64,000 nucleotides of DNA from Gnetum montanum (Eukaryota > Streptophyta > Gnetopsida > Gnetales > Gnetaceae), in contig MNCI01012718.1 of NCBI GenBank assembly GCA_015680685.1, forward strand, positions 1,177,883 to 1,241,882. Reading direction: 5' to 3'. Below the pieces are notes generated by a model. It made no database searches and was not told the origin of the DNA. It saw nothing but the letters and a program-made list of their open reading frames with translations. Below are positions 47,039 through 58,745 of the stretch, one piece after another. Positions within the stretch are counted from its first letter, which is position 1. Every line of letters begins with the position of its first letter. The position numbers were made by a program, and so were the translations under genes.

Positions 47039-47752
47039 CTGCCCACACACAACATATGCATCACATTAATTCTATTAATTGAAAATGATAGTTGAAAAAC
47101 GCTTGAAAGGACACTGACAAATTACAGGTAACAAACTAGTTAGATGGTACAGATAAAATATAATCATACCAAATTGAACAGTGAAATGGTAGTATTTCAT
47201 GAATTCAAGCAAACATTGTAAGATTCTAAAATGTAAATCCATCTGGAGTTCAGCATAATCTAATACAGAACAAATGGCTTATTAAAATTTTGGTGTTTAA
47301 AAACGTTTATTATGAGTACATGCTCATAGCTCAATGGCAAATGTTTACATGCAATAAATCAAATAAAACAAAGGACCCTCTTCTATGAACCAGCCATAGG
47401 ACCAGCAGTTTGGATGGACATGGGCAGGGTGGCACTGACAGGTCATTAATTTAAAAACCCGGTTTACATTTTTCAAATTTTGAACTTGGTACTGCCAGGG
47501 TGATATTTTTAGTGGTTATATTGTGATTTGATTTTTCCTGATAGGCTCAAACTGGAATCTCTGAGCAAGACTAACTTTTGTGAGTTCATGACTACCTATA
47601 TCCAACAATGTTTGGAATTTGGTATACATTATATATCTTATCTACTACTTTTATCATGTAACCTGGCCACTCCAGATCCAAGGCCTCCCTTTTTGTCAAA
47701 AATGATGAAAAAAGAGGATTTTCATAAAATTCAATTGGACAAATGATGTTAC
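47039..47752 (-). other. Intron of the NEMF-like fragment
   Basis: A donor GGGAAAG|GTAACA at 47752 and an acceptor TGTGGGCAG| at 47039 (minus strand) bound 714 bp of AT-rich sequence. Splicing restores the K-G-K-A-A-K-T-A order of the NFACT-C region. No element insertion is visible inside. Confidence 0.7.
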
Positions 47753-48089
47753 CTTTCCCTTTCTTTGCTGTTCCTGGTGTTATTTTCACACAAAATTTAT
47801 ATGACTGTAAGGCATTGTATGGTCCACAAACTGGCACAGCATAAAGCAAAACATCTGCAGGTAGAAGATTTCCTATCAAAGCATCTAGTTCTGTCCACTT
47901 ATCTTTTTCTTCTTCACCCAATTCATTAATATCTTCTTTTTGCAAGGCTAATTTCTCATTATTGGTTAATGTGTCCCCATCTTCTCTGGCCGGGTTTCTT
48001 GCATTTATAGCATATCCATTGCCCAAGAACGAAAAGCATAGCATTGTTTGGATAAGTAAACATCTACAACCATACTTATTTTTCTTCAT
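47753..48089 (-). pseudogene. NEMF: Penultimate exon of the NEMF/Rqc2-like gene
   Basis: The minus-strand open frame contains LALQKEDINELGEEEKDKWT, ELDALIGNLLPADVLLYAVP and VCGPYNALQSYKFCVKITPG, then TAKKGK up to the donor. These are the hallmark NFACT-C segments (DILLYAVPVCGPY, SYKxRVKIxPG). The frame stays open upstream to 48089, but its first 25 or so residues (CRCLLIQTMLCFSFLG) do not look like NEMF, so the exon probably begins near 48010-48030. No earlier exons are found up to 49546. It is a 3' gene fragment: either the gene was cut or only the end was copied. Confidence 0.75.
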
Positions 48090-49123
48090 GTTGACAAATT
48101 AAATACTAAATCAAAGTCTCAATCAATGTTGAAGATAATGAAAAGATAACATATCTAATCTGTAATTAAAATTATTTCAAGTGCCATACCCCATTTTCTA
48201 GTCCTCATGCAAGTCAAGTCGTGCCCTCATAATTCTGATCCTAAATATTAATTACGAACAGACGGATATGGTTATGCCTTTGTAACTTCCGATTCTGGTC
48301 CTCATGGAAAGTTAGGTCATGGCCTACGTATTAATTACGAATAGTTGGATAGATACGGACCATACATTATTTATCTTTGCCTTATTGTAGTTGTCACTGG
48401 GAAATTAAAAGTGGACCATCCATTATTTATCTTTGCCGTATTGAAAGTGGACCATCCATTATTTGTCTTCGCCGTTTTGGGGTGGTCACTGGTATCATGA
48501 TGGTGACGGTGAACACTGCTACACGGTTAAACTTAAAATGATAATGAAAGTTTAACATACGTGCAATTAGTTGAAATTTTAATTAATTTTCATACAACAG
48601 GATGAAAATAGTTAACATACGGGCAGTTATTTGAAATTTTAATTATAATTCAAGAACAAGTAATCTCGGCAACAAACAGAAAAGGAAGAAAATTGAAAGA
48701 TTAAAATTAAACGTACAGCACCTGCACGTTGCCCTACAGCCCACATGGATTTACGTTGTTCGCACTTGTGGACGTTGGTGATTGCTTCCTTCCTTCAAAA
48801 CGCAGTAAATGTAAATTCGCTGGACTTCATACGTTTAAAAGTATTTATAGTACAAACCTAAATGTCCACGTGCAGGATCACATTCCAAGCTGTGGCTGGA
48901 CCCTGGTTCCTTGTACAGCAAATGACGGCTCTCCGTATGAGCTACGTCAGTGGCATTTTAATCCAAGTCACTGAACCCTTGGTTTATTAGCTCCACCTCA
49001 ACACTTTATTAACTCAACCTCAGCATGCGTATGTTTGTTATAAATGACGCCACTGTACATGCGGTTTTAAAGCTATTGCAGCTTATTAAGTCTGGCCAGT
49101 TCGAGTTGCATCAGCAGGTTGCA
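48090..49123. other. Intergenic DNA upstream of the second LRR fragment
   Basis: No gene is supportable. An imperfect 36-bp unit (GTGGACCATCCATTATTTRTCTTYGCCG) is repeated at about 48370-48480. 48220-48365 resembles 44620-44720 upstream of the first LRR fragment. A frame at 48729-48974 lacks any recognisable feature. Confidence 0.6.
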
Positions 49124-49546
49124 ATGGCCTCCTCCTCCTCCTCGTTGGTGAGACTACTCCCTTTTGTCTGCCTTTCATTTCTTTTTCTTTTCTGGCTATG
49201 CTTTTTCTTCTTCTTCTTTGTTGGTGTGGCTAACGCACACACCAGTGACACAGAGGGCGCTCTGAACAATGTGAGAGCTTTGATTGAATTCAAGAAATGC
49301 ATCACCAGTGATCCACTTTCTGTTCTTAAGAATTGGGATTATGATGATGCCACTGCATGCAATTGGACTGGGATCTCCAGGCCGGGTTGTAGAGATTGTG
49401 TTAGAAAATGCCACATTGCGTGGATCCCTGTCTCCCCACATCTCCAACTTGACATTCCTGCGCGGACTTGATATTTATAATAACTCTTTCTCGGGCACAA
49501 TCCCATCATCCCTTGGCACACTGCAGAGGCTTAAAAGCTTGGATCT
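49124..49546 (+). pseudogene. N-terminus of an LRR receptor-like protein cut by element V1 (second copy)
   Basis: The ATG at 49124 (MASSSSSLVRLLPFVC) starts a long hydrophobic signal segment. The LRR cap ALIEFKKCITSDPLSVLKNW and ACNWTGI follow. A small deletion near 49380 shifts the frame; the other frame then reads RVVEIVLENATLRGSLSPHI, SNLTFLRGLDIYNNSFSGTI and PSSLGTLQRLKSLDL, one and a half plant-type LRR units. The Tat LTR begins at 49547 within the next unit. The rest of the gene, if it survives, would be beyond the right edge. Receptor kinase or receptor-like protein cannot be distinguished. Confidence 0.8.
49542..49546. repeat. Left flank of V1, candidate duplication GATCT
   Basis: GATCT precedes the first base of the V1 LTR. 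None of the LTR ends inside the window is followed by GATCT, so the right copy should lie beyond 64000. Confidence 0.6.
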
Positions 49547-51464
49547 TGTTGAGGTCAACCTCACCCATGGTAAGCATGGGGCCATTATCAATGCACATGT
49601 AGAAAATTATAGTTGCAAAGTAGTCAAAATGCACAAATCAAATTCATAGGTATTCAACAAATGTTATACTGGTTTTATGTAAAAAGCAAAATATACACAA
49701 TAGGTCCTCAACCACACATAAATAAAATAAAATAAAAATTATGAATTTCAATTGCTAAATGAGCAAGCACTACACCAGCACATAATAAATAGTGCACCAC
49801 ATGCTTTGCACAGACCTCTAAAAGATGACCTCAATGTAACCTATCAATCATGCTGTTGGTACCAATTGCCCCTTAGAGAGAGAAAGTGATATAAAGGAAT
49901 TCCATTTAGAAAAGAAAAGAAATAAAATCAAGAGAAAAGATATGCCACTTGAAAAATGCCAACAAAATAACATATTTTTAAATTATAAAACATGGTAATG
50001 ACTGCATAATTTGTGCAAGTTTAATGAATTGATTTTCATATTTTTTAAAAAAAGAATTACATATTTACAAACGTTTGTTAAAACATTTGTAACAATGATG
50101 CAACGTGTTGACCGCGAATGACGGTTTAGGGTTAGGGTTTCTCCCGCAGGGTCGCTATAAAGAGTGGGGCTTGGAATTGGCAACGGGGTCTAGAGGCCAA
50201 TCTTTCTTTTTGAAACGCGTAGTGGTTGGCAACGCATGTCCATCAGCAGCCGCTATTTTATTTTGTTCTTCTGTTTTCTTTGGCCACATGTAACCCATAT
50301 TGTAGCCTCTTGTTGCTACAAGCGGCGCACATCTGACAACAACGCACCTGCAGACGGTGGCCTTCTCTCTGGGCGCTGGGGTAACGACAGATGCCTGTAG
50401 CGAGTAAGCAGGATGTGATGGACACATCAACGGCTGCAACCACACTTGCATCTCAGCGACATACAACACTATCAGAAAAAAAGTTTGGCATTTTCAATTA
50501 CAGATATTTAATATTTTCAGCATTTCAAAACATGTTACTGGTACATTGTGTCGTATATCACTCTATGCACTAATTTTAAATTTTTTTTAATGCTTAAAAT
50601 TTCATTGTTTTTTTTATAATTCAAAGAATAGTTTTTTTTTCCGATTTTCAGATCCTCAAATCCTTAGATACTAATATATTGCATTCTTCAACTCGTAAAT
50701 CATTTTCAATCGGGAAACTCCTTATGGTCCCATTGCGTTGCCCTGTTTCATTATGTTGCCCTGATAAGTATAGTTTTGTTGCATGCATTTGCAGCATAGT
50801 AGCAAGTATAAGTTTCTATTTATGGTAACACTACCAAAAATGTTTCATTCTCAGTGACAACATCATCGCCATTGGCCAGTATTTAGTTTATACTTACGTG
50901 CAATCTACTTGTTAAAATTTAGTAACTGCATTTGCTGTCAGCAATGTGCCATTTTCTGATATAAAAATAGTCGTTGCTTTGGAGTGACGTTGTGTGTGAC
51001 GAAATTAGCGTCTCTATAGTACTGAAGGAATGAGTTTTACTTGTTAGTCACGACAATCTTTTAAAATTTTTAGTCAACCTAGAGTCAGAAAAGCAATTTA
51101 AGACAGACTTTCACCATTATGATTTCTCCGTAAAATGCACAGGGGATCATATATTGTTTAAGCTCTAAGGAATTGAATTTTTATAGTAAAATCTTGAAGT
51201 TTGATGTTACAAACATATGAAAGGTTGTGCATCTTTACTACTAGGTTATTAAAAGAATTTTATTTTCATTAATTTTGTTATACATATGGTTAAGAATATT
51301 TCATTAGTGGACTTCATTATTATTATTATTATTATTGTCACATAGCCCTTTCCAGCTGAGACTGTTCTTGGGTTTTCATACCCATACGGGAAGGTGCCTT
51401 AGGCGATAGTCTCCTAAAACGAGTTTTCACAGGTGTTCACGTGTCCAAAATTTACGCATCAACA
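49547..51464 (+). repeat. 5' LTR of V1
   Basis: The 1918 bp LTR runs from TGTTGAGGTC to CATCAACA. The first 40 bases and everything from the telo-box (TTTAGGGTTAGGGTTT, 50125-50140) and TATA box (CTATAAAG, 50154-50161) to about 50960 match T1's LTR, with one instead of two copies of the 62-bp unit (about 50379-50450). 49590-50100 and about 50965-51300 are private to V1. The terminal block carries the stem-loop at 51358-51413 with one G-T pair. Confidence 0.88.
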
Positions 51465-51470
51465 TCTTTT

Positions 51471-51488
51471 TGGCGTTAGAAGGAGGAG
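51471..51488 (+). other. Primer binding site of V1
   Basis: TGGCGTTAGAAGGAGGAG begins 7 bases after the LTR end, with one base changed from the TGGCGCTAGAAGG seen in other copies. Confidence 0.6.
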
Positions 51489-51865
51489 GGTAGTTTCTCA
51501 ACCTTTTCTTTATTTTCCTTTTATGTTTCTTTTTTTAAAAAAAATTATCATTTTTTTTACTGTTTGTTTTATTTTTGCCTCCCTATTTTCAGTTTTATTG
51601 CTCTATTTTAGTTTCATTTTCAAATCTCCAAATTTATATTTTAGCAATCCTTTTTTTTAATTTGTTTTTCTGAAATTTAATTGAGGTGATTTAAATCATT
51701 TTAGTTTCAATTTATTTTTCTGAAATTTTGTAATTTCAATTTTACTTTTAAAAATAAAAAAATAAAAAAATAAAATAAAAATATAGCATTCAAATATTTT
51801 TTTTTCCATTTTCTTTAATTTTCACCATTTATTAGCATTTTACATTTCCTGTAATTTTTCATTTT

Positions 51866-51959
51866 ATGAGTGACTCTTCTTACAGAACATCTTAACAAAG
51901 AACTCATACTCCTACCCCTAGTCAACCAGCTACTCGTCAATTTATTTTGAGAAAACAAC
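51866..51959 (+). pseudogene. gag: First codons of V1 gag, cut by insertion
   Basis: From the ATG at 51866 the sequence reads MSDSSYRTS, stop, QRTHTPTPSQPATRQFILRK, the same start as T1 and V2 gag. It is cut at the ACAAC before LTR W. Gag resumes at 60159 about 85 codons further on relative to T1: about 255 bp are missing. Confidence 0.8.
51955..51959. repeat. ACAAC flank, left
   Basis: ACAAC adjoins the first base of LTR W (51960) and recurs at 60159-60163 after the V2 3' LTR. In uninterrupted gag these would be two different native ACAAC sites about 255 bp apart, so the match is not a plain target duplication. Confidence 0.6.
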
Positions 51960-52956
51960 TGTTGGTACCAACATGCCCATGCTTGGCATGGGGCCTTTGT
52001 TTATTTAAAAAAGAAAGAAAGAAGAATAAAAAAAATTTAAAATAAAAATTTAAAACTTAAAATTTAAAAATAGAGCGCCATGAGCTTGCACATGGCCATT
52101 GTTCATGTGTTGGTGGGCTTCGTTGGCCCATAAAAAATAGATTTTAAACCGTCGAACAAGCTTCCCCCCATGAGGATGATCCTGTTTTGTTTTTTTTTTT
52201 TTTGTTTTTTTCAGCAGCGATATGAGAAAAAGAGCAAAAACCAGCAATGACCAATAAACAGAAATCCAAAAAAAAGCAAAAATAATACGTGGTAAAGACG
52301 GCTGGCGGTTTAGGGTTAGGGTTGTCTTCCTTAGGGCTGTTATAAAGAGGCAGGACGATCAGGAGATTTAGGCGGAGTTCAGGACAGAAGAGGATTTTCT
52401 GTTTAACAGAGAGAATTTTCTGTTCACCACCAAAGGATTTTCTGTTCAAACAACGAGCATTTTTTTTGTTCAAGAGTCGCAAGTCTCTCACGTAGGATTT
52501 TTCTTTTCAAGAGCCACAAGTCTCTCGCGCACGACTGTTGTAGTGGACGGGGTGGCAGACAACGGAGGTCTCTCCTCTCCCAATCAGCAGGAGCACGAGA
52601 TCCTGAGTAAAACCAGAAACACAGAGCCGAGATAAACTTTAATTTAATTTCTATTTTGTTTCGTATTGATTACTTTACTCAAAAAAATTGCACAAATATT
52701 TAATTTTGATTTTTAATTATTTTACTATGTTTTTAAAGATATAATAGAACTTTCCTAAAATCAAATTTAAGTTTTAATATTTTGCTTAAAAATATTATTA
52801 TTATTGTTTTGTCCCATAGCCCTTTCCAGCTGAGACTATTCTCAGGTTTCCGTACCCATACGGGAGGCACCCTAGGCAATAGTCTCCTAAAACGAGTTTT
52901 CACAGGTGTTGGCAACGTGTCCAAAATTTACGCATCAACACCTTTTTGGCGCTAAA
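51960..52956 (+). mobile_element. W: Tat-type LTR plus primer site only
   Basis: The LTR (51960-52940) starts TGTTGGTACC and ends CATCAACA. CCTTTTTGGCGCTAAA follows, and then, at the shared AGGAGG (52957-52962), the interior of a V2-type LTR. There is no gag and no second W LTR. Its middle (AGAGCGCCATGAGCTTGCAC) matches X. Telo-box-like TTTAGGGTTAGGGTT is at 52309-52323, TTATAAAG at 52340-52347 and the stem-loop at 52832-52886. Confidence 0.82.
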
Positions 52957-54200
52957 AGGAGGCTTCTCTGGCCAAGAGATCGGGCCCTGCTCAGATAACA
53001 GTTTCGATCCTGTCCTGGGTTGCAGGTTCCAGGGTTTTGATCTGTTCGCCTGCCACCCGCGTCGATTTGTTCGCCTGCTGTCCGCAGCCCTAGCCGCCCG
53101 CGAAACTGCGACGTCTCTCTGTCTTCCGCTTCGCGCCATCTGTTCGTCTGCCGCCGCGCAGCGCCATCTGTTCCGGCGTCGCCCGCGCAGCCATACGTTC
53201 TCACACCCACCGCTGCTGTTTTCTCACACCCGTCGTTGCTGTTTTCTTCACCCGCCGCCGTTGTTTTTCTCCACCTGCTGCTACGCATCCTTCTCTGCCC
53301 CAGCCACATGCGAAACAGCAACCTCTCTCTGTTCTCCCACCCGCAGTATCCTATTTTTCGCCACCACCTTGGTCCGCTGCCCGCTGCTCCCGCTGCCTAC
53401 CGCGTGGATCGCTGCTCCTGTCGTGCTGCCTCCTCTGCTACCACGCTGCGCTGCTGTTTCTCCTACACCGTGCTGCTGATTTTGCCGTCGCCGCACTACT
53501 GCGCTGCTGTCCTGTGCTGCCACGTTGCTTCGTCTTCTGCCGCCGCTGTTTGCTGCCTCCCGCGTCTGTTTGCTGCCTCCCACGTCGCTCGCCGCTCCTG
53601 TTGCACCGTCCGCTACCGATGCGCTACTGTTCCCGCCGCTGCTGCTGTCTTCTCCCGCCGCTGCTACTGTTTCCGCTGCTGTTTCTGTTTGCCGCCACCC
53701 TTTGTGCTTCTGCTGATTGCCACGTGCCTTCTGCACAAAACACAACTATTCCTGCCGCTGCTGCTGTTCTTTCTGTCTCACAGTCTTCTTCCCACGACTG
53801 CACACAGACCCGGCCTAGCTGCAACACGCAGACCCTGCCACGCCGCTACGCCCAGGACGACTTCTGCCTCGCACTGGATCCCAGTCCTCATTCGCAACTG
53901 CTTCAGCAACAGCGGGACATATGAAATTTGACTTTTGAATTATTTATCATTTTATAAATTGCATAAACTATTTTAAGTTCCCAAAATATTAAATTAAATT
54001 GAAGTACTTAAATATTAAATTAAATCTAAGCTTTTATTTTATTTTGTTTAAAATATTATTATTATTGTTTGTCACATAGCCCTCTCCAGCTGAGACTATT
54101 CTTGGGTTTCCGTACCCATACGAGAGGCACCCTAGGCAATAGTCTCATAAAACGAATTTTCACAGGTGTTGGCGGCGTGTCCAAAATTTACGCATCAACA
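52957..54200 (+). repeat. Truncated 5' LTR of V2
   Basis: It aligns with 58937-60158. It begins at AGGAGGCTTCTCTGGCC, downstream of where the 3' LTR has its TATA box, so this copy has no promoter of its own. It holds a GC-rich, (GCTGCY)-biased segment (about 53030-53920) and the stem-loop (54092-54146). Confidence 0.87.
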
Positions 54201-54205
54201 CCTTT

Positions 54206-54223
54206 TGGCGCTAGAAGGAGGGT
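54206..54223 (+). other. Primer binding site of V2
   Basis: TGGCGCTAGAAGGAGGGT is the consensus form of the Tat primer site in this window, 5 bases after the LTR end. Confidence 0.62.
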
Positions 54224-54593
54224 AGTTTCTCAACCTTTTCTTTATTTTCCTTTTATGTTTCTTTTTTCTTTAAAAAATATAAATTATCATTTCTTATTTC
54301 TGTCTATTTAATTTTTGCCCCTTTATTTTCAATTTTACTGCTTTATTTTAATTTCAAAATTTTCAAAATTTCCAAATTTATATTCTAGCAATCTTTTTAA
54401 TTTGTTTTTCTGAAATTTAATTTAGGCGATTTAAATTATTTTACTTTTTATTTACTTTCCTGAAATTTTACAATTTCAATTTTACTTTTAAAAATTTTAA
54501 AAATTAAAAAAATATAGTATTCAAATGTTTTTTTTATTTTCTTTAATTTTCACAGTTTATTAGCATTTTACATTTATGGTTATTTTTCATTTT

Positions 54594-56240
54594 ATGAGTG
54601 ACTTTTCTTACGGAGTATCTCAACAAAGAACTCATACTCCTATCCCTAGACAACCAGCTACTCACCAATTTACTTTGAGAAATCAACGAGCTTCACTTTT
54701 TCCAAGTGTAATTCCTAAAAAACCTCGGACTAAGATGGCAGCCCATCAACCCCCGGCTCCCTTAGTAAGGAACCCTTTTAACTTTCACAACTACCACGAC
54801 ATACCAAAATCCCTTCAAAACATAAACTTGTTTTTCGATCCTTCAACCCCTACGAATGATGCACGTCAACACATACAATGTTTTGAAACTTTATTAGGGA
54901 TCCACAACATTATACATAACGATGTAGCATGCAGAGTGTTCGTAACGACATTTAGGACCAAAGCAACCCAATGGTTCTTAATGCTTCCTGATGCCTCTAT
55001 TAACACATGGCAAGAATTCAAAAACAAGTTTTTGAATCAATTTGACAAATTTACAAACCCTATTAAGCAACTTTACCAGCCTAAGAAAGCTACATGGGAA
55101 AAATGTTAGGGATTATAACCTTAGATTCCTTCATCAACTTGCCTATGTGCCAAATGAGATGCGACCACAACTAGATGGTATCCTCAACTTCTATCTCTCT
55201 ACCATTGATCCATTCTTCTCTTATGCTATTAAATCTAATCCCAACATAATGGAAATACAAGGTGGAATGTCAAAAGCTATGGAATTAGAGCAAATAACCC
55301 TTATGAACAGCATCCAAACCCAATTTGGGATGATGAGTGTTAGCAACCCGATGCAATCAAACCCACTACTACCAAGTTTTCAAACACCTAATGTTATGCC
55401 TCAGGTTGTTTCTCCTTTTCAATCAATTCCACCTTTAAGTAATTACTCACAAGGCCCTATGTCCTCTACATTCTTACCATCCAACACTGGTTTGAACGAT
55501 GACGAATCAAAAGTCTTGATTCAGTCCATCATAAATCCAAATGGGACATCAAACTTTGTTGAACCACCAACGCAAACTCAAAATCAGATGACCCAAATAC
55601 TTACTTCACTACAAAAACTATCTAATGAAGTAGTTGAGTTAAAGAGAAACAATAGTAAAAGTCCTATACAACCAGGACAACCAAGTGCATCAATCAATGA
55701 TGATTACTGTCGTCTTCATAATATGAGGTAACATTCTGAAAAGACTTGTCCTCAGTTCATGGCATTATATGGTGATAATACCCAAGGGCAACAAAATGGA
55801 AAAGCCCCTATCATGGTTCTTGATGTACCTCATGAGACAGAAAATGAAGAGGTTTCCTCATTAGAACAAGTCATGGTAGGCGACCCTAACCCACACAACA
55901 CTCGTTACCGTAAAATCAGTGACATTATGAATGCTACACAATGACAAACTAGAAACAATTTCTATACACCTCCAAACAAAAGAGTTCCTAGTTCAAACAA
56001 TGGAAACAATCAATCTGGGTCATCCCAAGTAATTGCCCCACAACAACCAAACCTCCCATCTGTACTTAGGAGAGTTCCATCTTAACAAAAAGCCAAAGAT
56101 GAACCTAAGAATTATGATTTGGTTGAGGACTTAAAAAGAGTGAAAGCCAACATTTCAATGTATGATCTTCTACACTTTAACGAAATGAAAGAAGTGATTC
56201 GGGATATGGTTCATACACCTGTAGCCCAAAGAGAAAAATC
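54594..56240 (+). pseudogene. gag: gag of V2
   Basis: The ATG is at 54594 (MSDFSYGVSQQRTHTPIPRQ). The core CFETLLGIHNIIHNDVACRV and TKATQWFLMLPDASINTWQE is open until a small deletion near 55065 shifts the frame. 55042-55731 continues with YNLRFLHQLAYVPNEM. The frame stops inside the C-X2-H-X4-H-X4-C knuckle (TAA at about 55729-55731, between the two His). V1 has the same stop at the same codon; T1 has CAA. A second shared stop position lies at about 55942 (TGA here, TAA in V1). Confidence 0.87.
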
Positions 56241-56800
56241 CCCAATTCCCGAAAGGTAAGCTCACTTTGCAGAAAGTCCTAACATGTTACCAGTACAAAA
56301 CATGGATAACTCTATGTCTAGCAAAAAGGATCATCCCCCTTTCCTAACCACTTTGATTATTTCAGGAAAGAATGTCCATAACTGTTTAATGGATTCAGGT
56401 GCAACTGTTAGTGTTATGCCTCTTGACATTTGTAACACCTTAGGAGCACAAATGATACCACAAACTAAAAGTGTAATTCAACTTGATGGATCTAGCGTAC
56501 CTGTAGTAGGGTTATTAAAAGGAATAAAAGTACAACTTAAGAAATACCCTACATTTACATGTTATACAGACATCCTAGTAGTTGACATGAAACCCACATA
56601 TGGTGTGCTCTTATCTAGAACTTTTGGAGCTAAGTTTGGGGGCTTCTTTAGGTCAGATTTCTCGGAATTATTGATCCCTATCAAAGGAAAATCTGAATAC
56701 ATGACTATACCCCAAGAACCCTTCTACAAACAAGTAGTAACAAACTTGGATCAACAAAATCAATCTTTGGAAGATCGAAATGCTAATCTTTATGTTGGGG
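56241..56800 (+). pseudogene. Aspartic protease of V2
   Basis: 56284-56955 is open. NCLMDSGATVSVMPLDIC carries the DSG motif and LLSRTFGAKFGGFFRSDF is near the end. The domain itself has no internal stop. It is nearly identical to T1. Confidence 0.87.
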
Positions 56801-57481
56801 TTATTGAGGTTGAGTGTAGTGAACATGTTGAAAATGACTACGTAAGTGGAACTACAAAAAGTCCTATCTCTTATGCAGACCCCATCAAGTCGTATCAAAG
56901 TTCTAGAGAAGGTAAAAAAAAACTATGGAGACACCTTACTTTATCAACAAAATGATGGATTTTGTCTAAGTGACCCACCACCTTTAGGGGAAGACAAAGA
57001 TATAAATAAGACCTTACCTCTTAAAACATTTGAAGGTGTGCTAAATTTTAACAATACATCCATGAAACATTCTCCTAGAAAAGCTATATCCGATGACCTA
57101 CCAAGACCTAGACCTATCATTAAAACTTATATTAAGGAAAAACTTTATAGAAAACGATCAAGCAAGGTAAAAGTAGGTCTTGATTTTCATAATCTTAAGC
57201 ATCAACAAATTGTCAAGAGATGGTTCAATAAAAAGCATCTAGCTAAAAATTTTCAAGTAGGTAATCTAATCCTCAAGAGAGATAGAGCGTCTGGTCAGAC
57301 TGGCCCTCAAACTAAGTTTTCACCTATGTGGTCAGGTCCATTCCAAATCGTAGACATCACTGCCCCAAATGTGTTTAAGATTGCTGATTTGCAAGGATAT
57401 AGGTTGAATAGGAATTTTAATGCATTTCATTTAAAACATTTCTACTCAGGTACCCCACGTGGGCATCTGGTAGATTCTTAG
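56801..57481 (+). pseudogene. pol: Post-protease linker fused to integrase C-terminus, V2
   Basis: After one inserted A in an A-run (about 56915-56925), 56846-57481 is open and reads SDPPPLGEDKDINKTLPLKT, then IVKRWFNKKHLAKNFQVGN and WSGPFQIVDITAPNVFKIAD. The fusion point and the sequence across it match T1 (40889-41527), showing that both descend from one already deleted ancestor. Confidence 0.85.
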
Positions 57482-58745
57482 TTGCATGTTTTCTTCCCCT
57501 TTTTCATTGCATTTCATATGTATATTATTGCATTTTCATATTTTGCTTGCATTTTCATCATTTCTTTCTTAGCATATTGTTTTGATTATGGTGTTCTTCA
57601 TATGATTTTAATAATCATTGGTCATTTGAGTTACTTGATATTGGGTCATCTTAACACCATTGAAAAATAATGTAGGTATGATATAATTTACTATTACAAT
57701 GATATAATGCTATAAAATCCACTCTATATTTTATACTGTAACTCTTCCAATTGATTCCAAGGTTTCAGTTTATTTGTTATGTTTGGTTATGGAGCATTTG
57801 ATTTATACAAACTTATCATGCTATCATCATGATCATATGAGTATAGGATATGTGATGTTGGAGAGTGGTTAGTCATAATTACTAGGTGACCTTGGAAAAT
57901 TCTATCTCTTTCCTCAGGATAGCCCAAGCCCTCAGGTATGATGATCCATGGCTATCCTGTGAACAACAGGGTGAAGTGTGTTCATTTCTACTTGAGAACC
58001 CTTAGCCACCCAAGAGACCTGCTATGATGTCACCAATCAAAAGCACATGAACGAGGGTTGAACTGCACCATGGGCAAAGTTTCCAAAAGGACCATGCTCT
58101 TTGGCAGTGCAGCTAATCGGCCAGACTCGTGTTGGAATTCCTGCCTCAAGAATGAAGTACACCATGAGCAAAGTTTCCTTAAAAATAAAACAAAACAATA
58201 AATGAGGACCATGTTCATTGGCAGTGTAATAAGTTCTTGAGTGTGATGGGGTCCGGCATCAATCCTCACCCTAACCTCCGTTTCCCCTTTTAAATTTAAG
58301 TTTTTTCAAAAAGTGAAAAAGACAAAAAAAAAAAGCAAGGAAAAATCTGAAAGTTGTGGCTTACTATAATCTAACGTGAGCTCATCCTCCTCATTAAGTT
58401 TCGTATAAGTCACTTACTCAAAATAGTCTGCATACTTTTATTGTTGCCTTGTGAGAATATTGAGAATGAAAGCTTAAGTATGTATCCACACATATATATA
58501 TAATTACACATATATATCTATAAGTCTAAATATTAGCAAATTAGATTTTAATGGTTGTTTGGATGGCCTATGTCGGTGTCTCTTTTGATTATTTGGTTAT
58601 TTTGATCATGTTTAGAACATTATAGTTTATTTTCGAGTTTGCATTTCTTGTTTCATGCTGTTTTTGTTTTTCCCCACTATTTGCATTTTCATTTAAAATT
58701 TTCTAGTCCTTACACTTGCATGCAATCTATAGTTTGGGGGCTAAG
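57482..58745 (+). other. 3' non-coding region and polypurine tract of V2
   Basis: The segment matches T1 41528-42404 with about 409 extra bp (58105-58513) that stand opposite T1's N gap. It ends in AGTTTGGGGGCTAAG before the LTR. A hydrophobic frame at 57518-57670 parallels the one in T1; I make no coding claim for it. Confidence 0.75.

Noticed and set aside
48729-48974. 81-codon frame upstream of the second LRR fragment
   Set aside because: No recognisable motif, signal or duplicate copy; length is within chance for this region.
50124-50140. TTTAGGGTTAGGGTTT as interstitial telomere repeats
   Set aside because: Only about two units, always at the same place before the LTR TATA box; a promoter telo-box explains it better.
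53030-53931. Long open frames in the GC-rich part of the V2 LTRs as a protein-coding gene
   Set aside because: Several frames on both strands are open at once, the longest frame differs between the two LTR copies, and the composition is simple Ala/Ser/Cys/Pro. GC bias explains the absence of stops.
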